Shown here: piece by piece, positions 8,536 through 19,689 of the stretch | How positions within the stretch are numbered: the stretch's first letter is position 1 | How the letters are laid out: each line of letters begins with the position of its first letter | Origin: Diphasiastrum complanatum | Taxonomy: Eukaryota > Streptophyta > Lycopodiopsida > Lycopodiales > Lycopodiaceae | Length of the DNA: 64,000 nucleotides | Reading direction: 5' to 3' | Assembly (NCBI GenBank): GCA_029204225.1 | Contig: CM055093.1 | Span: 2,954,887-3,018,886, forward strand | The notes under the pieces: model-generated | Database searches by the model: none | Told to the model about the DNA's origin: nothing | What the model saw: the letters and a program-made list of their open reading frames with translations, nothing else | Translations under genes and position numbers: made by a program

Positions 8536-10809
8536 TTCAGCGGCTACAACCAAGTGAAAGTAGCACCCCAGGACCAACACAAGACAACATTTGCCATGGA
8601 ATGGGGAACCTATGCCTATAAAGTGATGCCATTTGGACTTTGCAATGCCCCAAGCACATTCCAGCGAGTCATGCAGGCGGCATTCAAAGATTATTTGCAA
8701 AAAAATTTGGAAATTTTCTTGGACGATCTGTGCGTGCATGGACCAGATTCAGAACACTTATCCAATTTGGAGAAGGTGTTACAAAAATGTTGCAACTACC
8801 AGATCTCCTTGAATCCAAAAAAATGTCAATTCTGGATGACACATGCCATATAGTGTCAAGGCACGGGATCGTCACAGATCTATCAAAGATTAGGATCATT
8901 ATCGATCCACCACCACCGGGGACGATCCGCGAGGTCTACATTTTCATGGGTCATGCTAACTATTATAGGATCTTCATTCTTGATTTTGCGGAGTTAGCCA
9001 GACCAATCTACAAACTCACAACGGATCCACATTGGAATGAGGAAGCCCTAAAAGTGTTCCAAAAGCTTAAGGATGCATTGGTTTCATCACCAAACTTACG
9101 CCCACCCAATTGGTCCATTGAGTTTCACGTGCATACGGACACATCGAAGTATGCAGTTGGAGCAATCTTAACCCAACCAGGTGAACACAAAAAGGATTTT
9201 CCAATTCGGTTTGCAAGTCGACAGCTCAGTGATACCGAAATGAACTATTCAACCACAGAACGGGAAGCACTAGCAATGATCTATGCGGTTAAGAAATTTT
9301 GACATTACTTGATGGCCACACATTTTGCTTTTTATACGGACCATCAACCCTTGCTCTATCTCGTCAATAAAACTTGCAACACCGGAAGAATCACCAGATG
9401 GCTACTTCTGTTGTTGGAGTTTGATTTTCGGATAGTAGTTCGCAAGGGAAAACAACACTACATGGCAGATCATGTGTCACAAATCAAGGGAAAGAGATTG
9501 CCACCCAACCCGACGATGAGTTAGCAAATGCTGCCTTATTTTACGTGGACAAAGTACCGGAATGGGCTGTCGACATTCTTGAATATCTAATGCGTGGCCA
9601 ACCAGACAAATCACTACCAAAGGTGGAACAACGAAAATTGATCTTGAAGGCTAGACCTTATCAGCTGATTGCCAGCCAGTTGTATCGAAGAGGTCACGAT
9701 GGAATTCTTCGGCGGTGTATTCTTCCTCATGAGACCACCCAGATCATTTCGCTTTCACATAAGAGCATGGGTGCGGGTCATTTTGCATCTGACATTACAG
9801 TCGCAAGATCCTGCAATCAGGATGTTGGTGGCCAACGATTCATAAAGATACGGAGGAATACTTGAAAAAGTGCGATGTGTGTCAAAGGGCAAGAAGACCA
9901 ACAAGATTGAACTATGATCTACTGCACCCAGTCTTAGCCCAAGCACCGTACGAAAAATGGGGATTGGATTATATTGGTCCAACTTATCCTGCAGCAAGGA
10001 GTTCCCAAGCTCAATACATAATTGTAGCCACAGACTACCTGACCAAATGGGTCGAAGCCAAGGCAGTAAGAGTAGCTGATGCTAGGATCACTGCCAAGTT
10101 CCTTTATGAAAATATCATTGTGCGCTTCGGATGCCCGGTGGAACTAGTTAGTGATCGCGGAAGCCATTTCATCAACGAGACCATCAAGGTCCTGTTGGAG
10201 GAATTCTTCGTGATTCACAGAACGAGTACGCCTTATTATCCTCGGGGTAATGGGCAAGCAGAATGATCCAATAAGATCATGTGTAGCGTGCTCACGAAAA
10301 CAGTTGAAGCTAGCAGACCAGATTGGGAACACAAGTTGCATGCTGCAATATGGGCATTCAGGACAACATATAAAGGGAGCACTGATCAAACACCCTTCCA
10401 ATTGGTATATGGTCAGGATGCTATGATGCTAGTAGAGTTTTTAGTTCTTTCATTAAGGATTGCCACCGCACAATGTCTTGATGAGTCCAAATCTCTACAA
10501 CTATGCCACGAAGCTCTGCATAAACTCTGTGAAACACACTTACTAGCTGTGCATGCACTGGTAGCTGAAAAGGAAAGACGCAAGGCTTGGCATGATAGAT
10601 TACAAAGGAAGGATCTTCGTTCAGGAGATCTGGTCCTGATGTATAAAACCAAGGCGATCAAGGGGAAGTTAAAATTCATGGGCGAAGGTCCTTATAGGAC
10701 CAAGGAAATTCTTAATCATGGAGCCGTGAACTTAGAAAAGCTAGATGGGACGCCATTCGACACACCCATCAATGGTAGCCGGTTGCACAAGTACTGGCCA
10801 CCACAGTGA
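8524..10809 (+). pseudogene. G1 pol: partial reverse transcriptase, RNase H, integrase
   Basis: RT starts at GYNQVKVAPQD and keeps the PFGLCNAPSTFQ motif and the active site FLDD (8718-8729). RNase H shows the DTSKYAVGA, TEREALAMIYA and FYTDHQPLLY motifs. Integrase keeps the zinc region (CDVCQRARRPTR) and all three catalytic residues: GLDYIGP, VSDRGSHF and GNGQAE. The C-terminal domain ends NGSRLHKYWPPQ with a natural TGA at 10807-10809. Damage includes a small deletion with frameshift near 8850, TGA at 9300-9302, frameshifts near 9500 and 9805, and TGA at 10264-10266 directly after the catalytic Glu. Chromodomain motifs are not seen. From about 9808 onward a single frame is almost clean. Confidence 0.93.
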
Positions 10810-11892
10810 GACAGATCCAGATTGGGGTGGCACGTTACAAAAAGCTAATATGCTCAGCCATCACCGCTAGATCTAAGGAGATCAAGCCAAATCAAGCTAA
10901 ATCCATCAAAATTCAGCCAGATCTGGCAAGATCGAAAAAATCCATCGGAATCCAAGGAGGATCCAGGTCCTGATAGGATAAAAAAGAAATCAGATCATCA
11001 GATTGACTGATGGATCTACTACCAAGAATCCATCAGAACTTTTAGAGAAATACCGACAATCAGATCAATCCTGGATGAAGCTGATTACCAGTTTACAAAA
11101 GTTAAAAATCAGAAAATCTCGAGATCTTGTCAAAAAACACTCTAAAAGAGCACTTTTTTCATGGATTTTTGAGATCCCCTGGGATATAGCTCTTGAAAAT
11201 TGGACAGTCACCAAATCTGACCTAGATGCATCCATGAAAATCTCTGCGAGAGTTTCTGATAGAGGAATCATCATTTTTTAGTGTATGCGAGAGTTCCCAG
11301 AAGCTGAATTTTCAAAACCCTCACAGAGCATCAAGATCATCTTACCAACCCTCGCAAGGTGCCTAAATGGAATCAAAGCATTGAAATTAGCCTCCCTACA
11401 TGGTCTGATCTTGAAAATCCAATCACAGGAACAAGTTGTATGAGAGATCACTTCTTGCAAGAGTTGAACCCTCGCAGACAGTCTGAACCCTCACAGAACC
11501 TTCGCATAGCAGTCAAATCACCTTCTGAACTCTAGCAGACTTCCTTGAGGTCTTAGAATCTTGTGAAGAAGGTGCCTGCCAAAGTTTGGGTGGAAATGAG
11601 CAAGGGAAAGTGAATTTCACCTAATATGCACTCTAAATTCTGCTATATAAGGGCTGAATTCGAGTCATTTGTCACTTTGCTAGCGAAGCTCTGCCAGAAT
11701 TTACTTTGAAATTACCAAGTTCTCCATTTGCAACCAAACTTTCTACCAGCTATCATCTGATATTACTGAACATCTCTGAACTACACTCCTTGTCTTCCAA
11801 CACTCGTTATTCTCAGTTTTCTATCGTTTCCACATATTTTCCATTCTCCACCGTTTTGCTTACTTTTCCGACCTCTAATCATCACTGCTAAC
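10810..11892 (+). promoter_or_regulatory. G1 3' untranslated region with motif cluster and TATA-like block
   Basis: No coding frame is evident. Copies of TGCGAGAGTT and CCCTCGCAGAC cluster at 11236-11530, mirroring the 5' leader. At 11644-11690 TATATAAG is followed by GGCTGAATTCGAGTCATT and CTAGCGAAGCTC, the same block as in G2a and G2b. The accessory ORF starts about 200 bases further on. I read this as a candidate internal promoter, as an inference from conservation and position. Confidence 0.55.
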
Positions 11893-14181
11893 ATGGCCTC
11901 CTCATCCTCTGAAGACTCTGGCGCCAAACAGGTGATCCAGCACGACATCCCCGAGGCCACACAAATTTGGCCTCTACCCTCTGGCACTCTGATCCAACCA
12001 TGGCTACAGACAGCCAGCCCACTTCTAGCGGCAATGGGTTTTTACCCGACGCTCTTCCATTCTGAGATTGACATGGGCCTCGCCCTTCACGCTTACGCCA
12101 CCTAGGACAAGGACAAGGCTCGTTTCCACTTCCTGTACCAAAGTACCACATACAAGGTCAGGATTAATGTCGACTCGATGGTCACCATTGGCATTATGTC
12201 TGATGATTGTCAGCCCATCTCCCATCGCCACACCAAAGCTCTGATAAATTCCCATCCAGACTAACAATGGTTATCTAGAGAAGCTATTACGGAATCCGTC
12301 ATTCAAGCGGTTGCGCATCTGTTGAATAACTTTCTGGTTATTTCAACATTTCGCAAGGACATAATTCAGTCTACGCTGCTGAGTCAGATAGTGGAATCCT
12401 TTCTGGAATTTCCTAACCCCTCTGTTGTGCCATACGATTGGCATAGCTTCCTTATTCGAGAACTAACCAACTCCATCAAACCCAACATGAATCGCAGTAG
12501 GCCCCCTGTTGTGTAACTTTGCCTGTGCACTTCTCAAGACAAAAGTGTACGGTTTCCAATGCTCATCCCTCCTGTCTACCCTTGTGCCACATACTAACCT
12601 TTATCCACCATCTCAAGCATCTACCTCCTCCCAACCTGTAGTTATTAACACAACGAACGAATGTGTGGCACTGCCTCTACATCCACATCTCCACCCGTTA
12701 TCCAAAGACATGTCTCCACTGTCGCACTAACCACTCCATCCACCACCGTCACTTCTTCTTCCGTGCAACCCCCCACTCCGATTTCTGTTGTCACTACCTC
12801 TCTTCCTGTTCCATCCACATCTGTTTCTGTCTCCATCCCCGTTTCTTCTGTTGATACCACTCCTACTTCTCTTCCAGTGTCCACTGCTCCATCCATCACC
12901 ATCGCATCCTCCATCACTCCTGCCACTACTGTTGCTCCTCTCACATTCAATCCTTCTTATTCACAACTGTCCCTCGACACTCTGGCATGGATGCAAGTTA
13001 TCAATTTTTACCCCCACGCCAGACACTTTCTGCTCCATCCTCACCTTCTTCCATACTCCAGACCACCCTCCAATTTCCCTCTGTTCCTTCCATCCTCTCG
13101 TTCGGACAAACCGTCCTCACCCATGTTTCCATAGTTTTTCTCAAACCCCACCCGCTTCGCCAACAACCCAACACATGAGCTCGCCCAGGCCAAGCAAGCC
13201 CTCAAGGCGTGCCAAAAATTCATGGACGCGAAGGCCCAGCCCAACCCTGTGGTAATTCCACCGCCACCTAATTTTGACGCTGCGCAGACTAGTACCAGCC
13301 AAGATCAAAGCCAGCAGGCAACAGGGGGATCTCAAACAAATCAATAGTCTGAAGGCCAAGACCAAGGGCAGACAAATACGACTGTTGAGACGCAAGACCA
13401 GAGCCAAGGCACATCATCCAGAGGTTTGCGCACAATATCTGTCAGCCGAGCCTTCTGAAGGCCGAAGTCCGTGGAGGAGAAAATCAATGAAGTTTTATCC
13501 AAGTACCCCCACGAGTCATCTCGAGGCGGTTGGCAGATATCGTTTTCTGCTCAGACAATCAAGGGAAAAGAACTGCAAGCGTTACCCGCCCTCCAACCAC
13601 AACCAGAGTGGCATCAGCAGTTATTTGAAAGAGACCCTGTGGCCATTAGGGCCTACGTGACAAGTCCACAACAATTACGGGTGAACGCGCATTTCCTGCC
13701 ATGTACACAAAGATCCAAATGGGTGGAATGCAACACCCCTCTGGACAAGATCACACTTCATAATTTTAATTGACCGATCATACCATCGCAATATGGGTGG
13801 ACGACGGATGTAGACGCCAGAAGGGCTCTCACCACGTTCGAAAACCAGTATATCAATTGTCCTGATCCCACAGTCCGTGCGACAGCCACTTATGTCCAGG
13901 ACTTAGAACACCTGATGGGGATTGAAACTAAATGGGATGATTTTCTTCCCACAATATTCTTTGATCCTAATAAGGCGCCAGCTTCCGACAAAGTCGAAGA
14001 TCAGTTGCCAGTCGCTCGTGTATATTATCGAGCTACATTCCTTGGAGAACCTTGGACGCGCCGATTCCAAGCCTAGATTGATCAAGAATGGCTAACAGGA
14101 GTCCACAAGTCCTTCCACACGCCCAAGGACTCGAAGAAACTGGACCGTCTCAACTTCATAATAAACGTTACGGTTACCTGA
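11893..14181 (+). pseudogene. G1 accessory ORF downstream of integrase, unknown function
   Basis: ATG 11893 opens MASSSSEDSGAKQVIQHDIP. The N-terminal part has ASPLLAAMGF, a Trp-to-stop change at 12103-12105, FHFLYQSTTYKVR and a helical segment (LLSQIVESFLEF). The middle (about 12600-13130) is rich in Ser, Thr and Pro. A Gln-rich stretch follows at 13270-13420. The C-terminal part holds KYPHESSRGGW, TSPQQLRV, WDDFLPTIFFDPNK and DQLPVARVYYRA. Stops and two or more frameshifts interrupt it. I see no transmembrane segment or signal peptide. The same domains occur at 16273-17040, 22151-24922 and 54058-54848. The Athila env-like ORF is the nearest named comparison by position only; no homology was tested. 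Confidence 0.75.
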
Positions 14182-14262
14182 TCCACTAGAGGCGGGCAAA
14201 GAGGACGCTCTACTAAACCGGCAGAGTGCCGAGGGACCAGCACTACTTCAGGTCGTGGGTCC

Positions 14263-15080
14263 TGTTGGGGGTATTCCCAACAAAGTTTAAATAAATAAAA
14301 TCATCCAATAAAATGTGTTGCGAGGGCATGGCATCCTGCGTGTATAAGCCCATGGCCCAATGAGCACGCAAATAAAGTTCTAAATAAAATAAACATGACT
14401 TGGACCTTGGAATTAAAATAAAACTAGAGGCTCAATGTCATTTTTAAACTTAGAGATCACTTTTTAGAGTTGGGTCCAAATTGGGACTCACATGAATCTT
14501 GTGATTTCTAATGTACCTTTTGTGAACCCTTGGATCAAGTTGGGTCCAAGATGAATGGATAGGATCATTGTGAATAGTAGGATTGAGGGGCAAGGGCCTT
14601 CCCCATTTTATAAAAAGGCACCATTTGTACACTAATTCCATGCTTAATGAGAAGGAGGAAACTCTACCATTTTTGGAAGAGAAACATCCTCATTTGCTAT
14701 TCACTACTTGCTAATGCTCTTGATTGTGTTTTCCATTGCTTTCTATTTCCATGTTTATTGTTTGCCATAGTGTATGCTTTTATATTAGCAAGCATAAGGA
14801 GCATTTGAGCTAACCTCCACTCTCACTCTCTATCTCTCTCTCTTTTTCTCTTCTCTTCTCAACCTCTTCTTTTCTATCCCTTCCCTTCACCCAAATCATG
14901 ATGAATGTTAGTGTAGAGGAGTAGAGTTAAAGGAGAGCACTGTTAGTGGTGAGTAGAGTTAAGGGAGAAAGTAGAAAATTAACTAAAAGTAGCATCTATG
15001 CATAATTAGGTACCTATCCAGTGATCTAACCCTTGTTGACAGGCAGGAGGGCTATACTACGCGAGATCCACGACCCTACA
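14263..15080 (+). repeat. G1 3' LTR
   Basis: It starts TGTTGGGGG, ends CCCTACA, and is 818 bp. It aligns end to end with 4630-5455, with an 8-base gap near 14575 and a 3-base gap near 14815. TACTC follows directly at 15081-15085. Upstream, GGCGGGCAAAGAGGA (14190-14206) is the only purine-rich tract nearby, so the polypurine tract is not clear. The stretch 14182-14262 holds nothing else. Confidence 0.95.
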
Positions 15081-15659
15081 TACTCTCCTCGGCCACAAGC
15101 ACACTATGGAGCTTGTCAATGGAAGGTAGTGCATCTTGAATAGGAAAGCTTTGTACAAGATTGGAGAACTCATCTCCAAGACCATTCAAAATGATTTGGA
15201 CAAGTTCATCATCATGAATACCCTCACTAATGATGGAAAATTTTTTGTTGAGAGATTTTATTCTCAAGACATACTCTTGAGCACTCTCATCAATCCCTCT
15301 AATGCTTTGAAGAACTTTGTTTCTAATCATAAGCACTCTAGAGGTATTTTTATATTTTTAAGGTAGTTTCATGCCTCCTTGGCCGAGGTACAAGATGCCA
15401 CTTCCTTTAGAAGTTCATTACTAACATTCATTTTCAAACAATGTAATGCTAGTCTAGCTCTCTTTTTGTACCTCACTTGATCTTGCCCTCCTTGAGGTTC
15501 TTCTCCCTCTCCTATGACAAGATCAAACATATCTTGGAGCACAAGTAGTGACTCCATTCTTACTTTCCAAGTTGAATGATTATTAGAATTTAGCCTTTCA
15601 CTATCCTCAAGAAGATAGGCTCCAATTGAACCCATACTATCTACTAACAAGTACAACAA
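15081..15659 (-). pseudogene. Ty1/copia gag, C2, right part
   Basis: On the minus strand the gag begins with VDSMGSIGAYLLEDSERLNS (about 15640) and continues through STWKVRMESLLVLQD, ALHCLKMNVSNELLKEV, a TGA where relatives have Trp (EAW), a frameshift, and then ESAQEYVLRIKSLN, LVQIILNGLGDEF and LPSIDKLHSVLVAEES. The last codon is cut by the G1 insertion and continues at 4629. This is the UBN2-type gag domain of copia elements. Copia C3 (39513-40715) and C7 (60498-62117) carry related gags. Confidence 0.9.
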
Positions 15660-16272
15660 ATGTACTATTCAAAGGCTCTCCCTTCTTCCTTTCTCAGAAT
15701 TTAGCTAAAATGCTACTCTCTTGAATGTCACTAGACCCAAGAAGCAATATCTATAATGATCTTGAACTCAAAAAGATTTGGAAAAATGTATTCTGCACAA
15801 TCTATTCACTGAGGAGCTTGGATTTGACTCTTGGGAGGCCAATGCCTTCTAATGGTGTTTAGAATAGTTTTAGTTTCACTCTTGAACTAAAAAAACATAA
15901 GCCTCAAATTCTCTCTCAAGGATTTGTAGGTTTAATAAGCTTCTAACACCATTTACTCATCAAATCTATAAAGGAAACAATGGTTTTTCATAAGCACATC
16001 ACTAGTTTCACTCTACACAACTTGTTTGAAGCTCAAATATCGAAAAAACACAAAGTTTTGGTGAAATTACAACCCCAGTAGCCTCTCACACATGTGAGAA
16101 GTACATCTAAACTTTCCACACTAATCTGAATCTCAACATTACAAGTAAACTATTAGAAAAGTTCGCCCTCCTTCAAAATGAATCTAGCACCAATGCTTTC
16201 ACCAAAATGAAGATTTTTGGATCATCAACTAAGCTCTTTGACTTGGCTCTGATACCATGTCAAAATTCACCG
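15660..16272 (-). other. C2 leader, initiator tRNA-Met primer site and LTR stub
   Basis: About 590 bases of non-coding leader lie between gag and GCTCTGATACCA at 16246-16257. Read on the minus strand this is TGGTATCAGAGC, the primer site for initiator tRNA-Met. The C2 LTR would follow from 16258 (TGTCAAAATTCA), but after about 15 bases the sequence becomes gypsy accessory ORF. So almost the whole 5' LTR is missing. Confidence 0.75.
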
Positions 16273-17043
16273 TAATGGACTAATCAGCGTCGAGGACCAG
16301 ATCCAGAATTTCTTAAAGCAACATCTGCATGAGTCCTCGCATGGTGGTTGGGTTCTGAAGTTTAAGACCTCCGAGATAGAGGCCGGCAAAGAGTTGGACA
16401 AAATACTTGCATTGGGAGAGCAGCTGGCATGGAGAATTACAGTGTTTGAGAAAACTCTAGAATCAATCAGGAGTTACGTTGCCAGCCCTCGTCAATTGCG
16501 GGTCGATTCTTATTATGTGCCAATGCCGAGAAGGAATAAATGAAAAGATTTGGGATTGGCTAGGGACAAAATCACAATCCATATGCCCAATTGGCCAATT
16601 ATCCATCAGCCCTACAGCTGGACAATTTCAATGGACTTACACCAAGCTTTACAAGCATACTAGAGAGAGTATGTCCACTCTCCAGATCCAACGGTGCCAC
16701 AATCGGCACTATTTGCAAAAGATTTAACTCTGTTGGCGTCAATGGCAACCAGATGGGACGATTGCCTCCCTCCTCTGGCATTCGATCCAAATAAGCTGAT
16801 GGCCTCAAAGAATATCAAAGATCAGCTATCGGTTGCTCGTTTATACTTTCGTGCAGCAATGATGGGAGGCTCCTGGAAATCACGCTTCACATCATGGACA
16901 GCCTCAAAGTGGATTGTCGAAGCCCATCGTTGTTTTCTGCCCCACAATTTGAATTTTAATACTGCTCGCCTCGACTTTATGGAGAAGGTGCAATACCATT
17001 TAATCAAGATTCGGTGCAAAGCCAATAAAAGTCTCCAATAATT
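16273..17043 (+). pseudogene. Accessory ORF, C-terminal part (G2d)
   Basis: The frame reads KQHLHESSHGGW, SYVASPRQLRVDSYYVP, a stop near 16541, KITIHMPNWPIIHQPYSW, WDDCLPPLAFDPNK, DQLSVARLYFRAA, a Trp-rich segment (WKSRFTSWTASKWIV) and ends KANKSLQ with TAA at 17039-17041. It matches G1 13490-14130 and is nearly the same as G2b 54058-54450 on the minus strand. It is followed closely by a polypurine tract and LTR, so the accessory ORF is the last gene of the element. Confidence 0.8.
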
Positions 17044-17073
17044 TTGTCTCGTAGGTGTTGGGACCGCCACCAG

Positions 17074-17824
17074 TTTTGGTGGGGGATACTGTTGGAGGGT
17101 TTGCCCAAGACAACCCTAACCCTAGTTAATAAGTGAAAAGGGATTTGGCACCCTGCGTGTGTAAAACCAACCCGATGATCACATAGTTATTTGATTGATT
17201 AGTTAAAAGTCAATAAAAAGACTTTAGGCCTTTTTGCGGGACTTTTAATGTCGTAGGGCCTAAATGTTAAGTTAGTGAATAAAGTTGGGTTTCCCTCCAA
17301 ATTGGATGGTTCCCACACTTTTTTAAATTTGAATAATTAGGGAAGCAGAAATGGACCAACAGGATTCAGAGGCCAGGGTCCTCCTCTCTATTATAAAAAG
17401 GGACCAACTCGAGTTCCTACACATGTTCATTTCCTCATTTCAATAAAGCAGATTGGTTCTCTTCAGAAATGGATTGATGAATGTCCTTGCTCTTCTTCTT
17501 CCCTCCTCCATCTCTCATGCTTTCTTTGGTTTTTGCTAATTGTTGGATCTGAATGTTATTGGGATTGAGTGTTATTATACTTTTTATGAGAGAGAAGGGG
17601 AGAGAGAGAAAGGGTAAGCTATCTTTGTTGTGAATGTGTAGTGTTAATGGATTGTAGTGTTAAGGTTTAGGGTTAATGGATGTTAGAGTTAGATTTGGAT
17701 CCTCCATTCATGTTGAAATCTGAACTATACTATCACTCTCATGGGAACGAACTTACGCGTGTCTCTTGATGCTAGATTGACTAGATCCTGGATTCAGGTT
17801 AGGCAAGGAAAGAAACCCACTACA
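17074..17824 (+). repeat. Polypurine tract and G2-family LTR (G2d)
   Basis: TTTTGGTGGGGGATAC at 17074-17089 is the polypurine tract. The LTR starts TGTTGGAGGG at 17090 and ends CCCACTACA at 17824, 735 bp. It holds TATAAAAAGG near 17391 and an AATAAA-like signal (CAATAAAGC) near 17443. Other copies are at 25386-25685, 48595-48990 and 53248-54007. Confidence 0.85.
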
Positions 17825-18049
17825 GGGATGCTACATGGAATATGGATCTTTAGGATATAATGTCCTGTATACCCAGAGGTCCAGATTTGTTTTTCCATCA
17901 GCCCTATAGCGCAAATAATTATCAACTGATAAGCAAGATGCTTTGACACCTCTTTTAATCAAAAGAGCATATTCTTCATTAAGATCGATCTTGGTTCCAG
18001 AATATCAATGCATTTTTTATAGAGAATGATTTTATTTCAAACTCAACAG

Positions 18050-18365
18050 ACTCGAATGTCTACTTTAAGTCTGTATCAGATTACTTCATTATCATTCTCT
18101 CTATGTAGATGATACACTCTTATTTAGTAACAATCTGAATCTAATGAAGGATAAAAAATGCATGCTGGCCTAGGAATACAAGATGCCTGACATGGGTCCA
18201 GCCCACTATTGTCTCGGAATCCAAATCCAACGAGATCGACCCATCAGATTGATTTTCATCAATCAGCAACAATATCTCAACAACGTGCTAAAAAAGTATG
18301 GTATGACCAACTACAAACCAAGTCACTTTCCACTTGACCCTGGACTAAAGTTATCAAAGGAACAA
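18050..18365 (+). pseudogene. Ty1/copia reverse transcriptase fragment (C4)
   Basis: LYVDDTLLFSNN carries the YVDD active site near 18105. After a stop it continues PDMGPAHYCLGIQIQRD, INQQQYLNNVLKKYGM and KPSHFPLDPGLKLSK, a normal copia RT thumb region. Both ends are truncated. 17825-18049 before it holds no recognisable gene. Confidence 0.8.
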
Positions 18366-18954
18366 TTTTCTCAAAGAAAAGGAGGAAATGAAGCGCTACC
18401 CGTTTCAATCCATCATCGACTCACTAGCCAAATATCCCAAGGGCGGTTACCAACTTTGTACATATACAAAGACGGGCGTAAATAGCATTTAATGCTTGTA
18501 AGATATTTTTGAAGACACTTGTAAATATATACTACCTGAATCAAGCTATGAAAAAGAGTCTTTATGTAAGTTAATAAAAGTGCTGTCTCAACACAATCAA
18601 AGTTCTTCTGTAGCTAGTGTTATCACGCTTAGCAAGCTGAAGTTATTACTTCAAGCCATTGTACTCACTGTTGATATTAATCAGAGTGCAATTTTTGTCT
18701 TACTACTGTATTGTTCAATTTGTATGAATCATTCTTCTTGAATATTTTTGCTACTAACTATTGTGCTTCCATTCCTACACGCCTATGCTCAAAGCTTTGA
18801 GCTTCCGTTGCCGGTCATCTCCATGTTTTACGACAATTCGGTAGCTATCTTCACCAGTTGAGTAGGTTGATTGGTATTTTGCATCATAAAATAATAATTC
18901 AATAAAAATATGCATGTAATAAGGTATTACAAAGATGCTCTGACATTTCAGACT
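18366..18954. other. Unassigned, AT-rich, no gene seen
   Basis: No coding region is visible beyond short chance frames. AATAAAAGTG with flanking T-rich sequence at 18575-18590 resembles the polyadenylation region of an LTR, but no paired copy is present in the window. Confidence 0.4.
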
Positions 18955-19680
18955 TGGCCATCTTAACTTCAACAGTATCCAGCAAATGTCCGATCAGAGT
19001 CTAGTACAAGATCTACCTTCAATCAACAAGCTAACTTCTCTATGCAAAAGTTGTATTATCAGCAAGCATGCTAGAAGCCCTTTCATTTCAGACTCAAGCC
19101 CTTTCATTTCAGACTCAATTCATACTTCCAAGGGCTTACTAGATCTTGTGCATAGTGTCATTTGTGGCCCGATGCAGACTGCTTCAACAGGGGGTGCTCT
19201 CTGTTTCATAACCTTACCTCTAAGCTTGTTTTAACCTTACTAGAATAAGGACTGAAGAGGACACCTATGGATCAGTTTCTTCGATGACTTCTCACGAAGG
19301 ACTGCTACTCACAAGCTCGACACCGACTCCGACATAGTCAGAACCTCGACAAATTCAAACACATCAGAGGACTGAAGTTCAACCCAGAAGATCGAACCGA
19401 TCCAGATAGCCTCCATCCCGATTTATGGATGATCCAGTCTGCTACTTTGTGCAGGAACCATCTACTGTTTCTGACGCAAATGTCAACACCTAATGCTGAC
19501 TAGTGGAAAGCCGCAATGGACATTGAATTCGATTCTCTTATCAAGAATCAAACATGGACTGTAACTCAACTACCAAAGTATCGAAACCCGATTTCATGCA
19601 AATGGATATCTAAGGCTAAGTATGATGTTGAAGGAAGACTCAAAGATCAATCTCATATTTCAAGTGCTTCGTGAAATGAT
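18955..19680 (+). pseudogene. Ty1/copia fragment C5, plus-strand copy
   Basis: It reads LGHLNFNSIQQMSDQ, a CxxC-type region (CKSCIISKHARS), LLDLVHSVICGPMQTAS (integrase start) and, after a gap and poor sequence, the RT N-terminus (WKAAMDIEFDSLIKNQTWTV, then CKWISKAKYD). A 21-base direct duplication near 19078-19120 repeats SPFISDS. The same family lies inverted at 19690-21250. Integrase core and most of RT are deleted. Confidence 0.75.
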
Positions 19681-19689
19681 AAACTAGTA

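Larger units (their letters stand above)
4630..15080 (+). mobile_element. Full-length Ty3/gypsy element G1, non-autonomous
   Basis: Two LTRs (4630-5455 and 14263-15080) bound the element, and both begin TG and end CA. The five bases TACTC stand directly before and after it (4625-4629 and 15081-15085) as a target-site duplication. Order inside: primer site, long leader with iterated motifs, gag, damaged pol with RT-RNase H-integrase, 3' untranslated region, accessory ORF, LTR. By eye the LTRs differ at about 34 substitutions plus a few small indels over about 815 bases, so the insertion is not recent. The protease and the N-terminal RT are deleted and many stops are present, so it cannot move alone. 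It sits in the gag of copia C2. Confidence 0.96.

Noticed and set aside
12645-12950. Val/Thr-rich frame on the minus strand in G1
   Set aside because: It is the shadow of the Ser/Thr/Pro-rich middle of the accessory ORF.
11893-14181. Accessory ORF as a retroviral-type envelope
   Set aside because: No signal peptide, transmembrane segment or Cys-rich ectodomain can be seen; the position alone is not enough.
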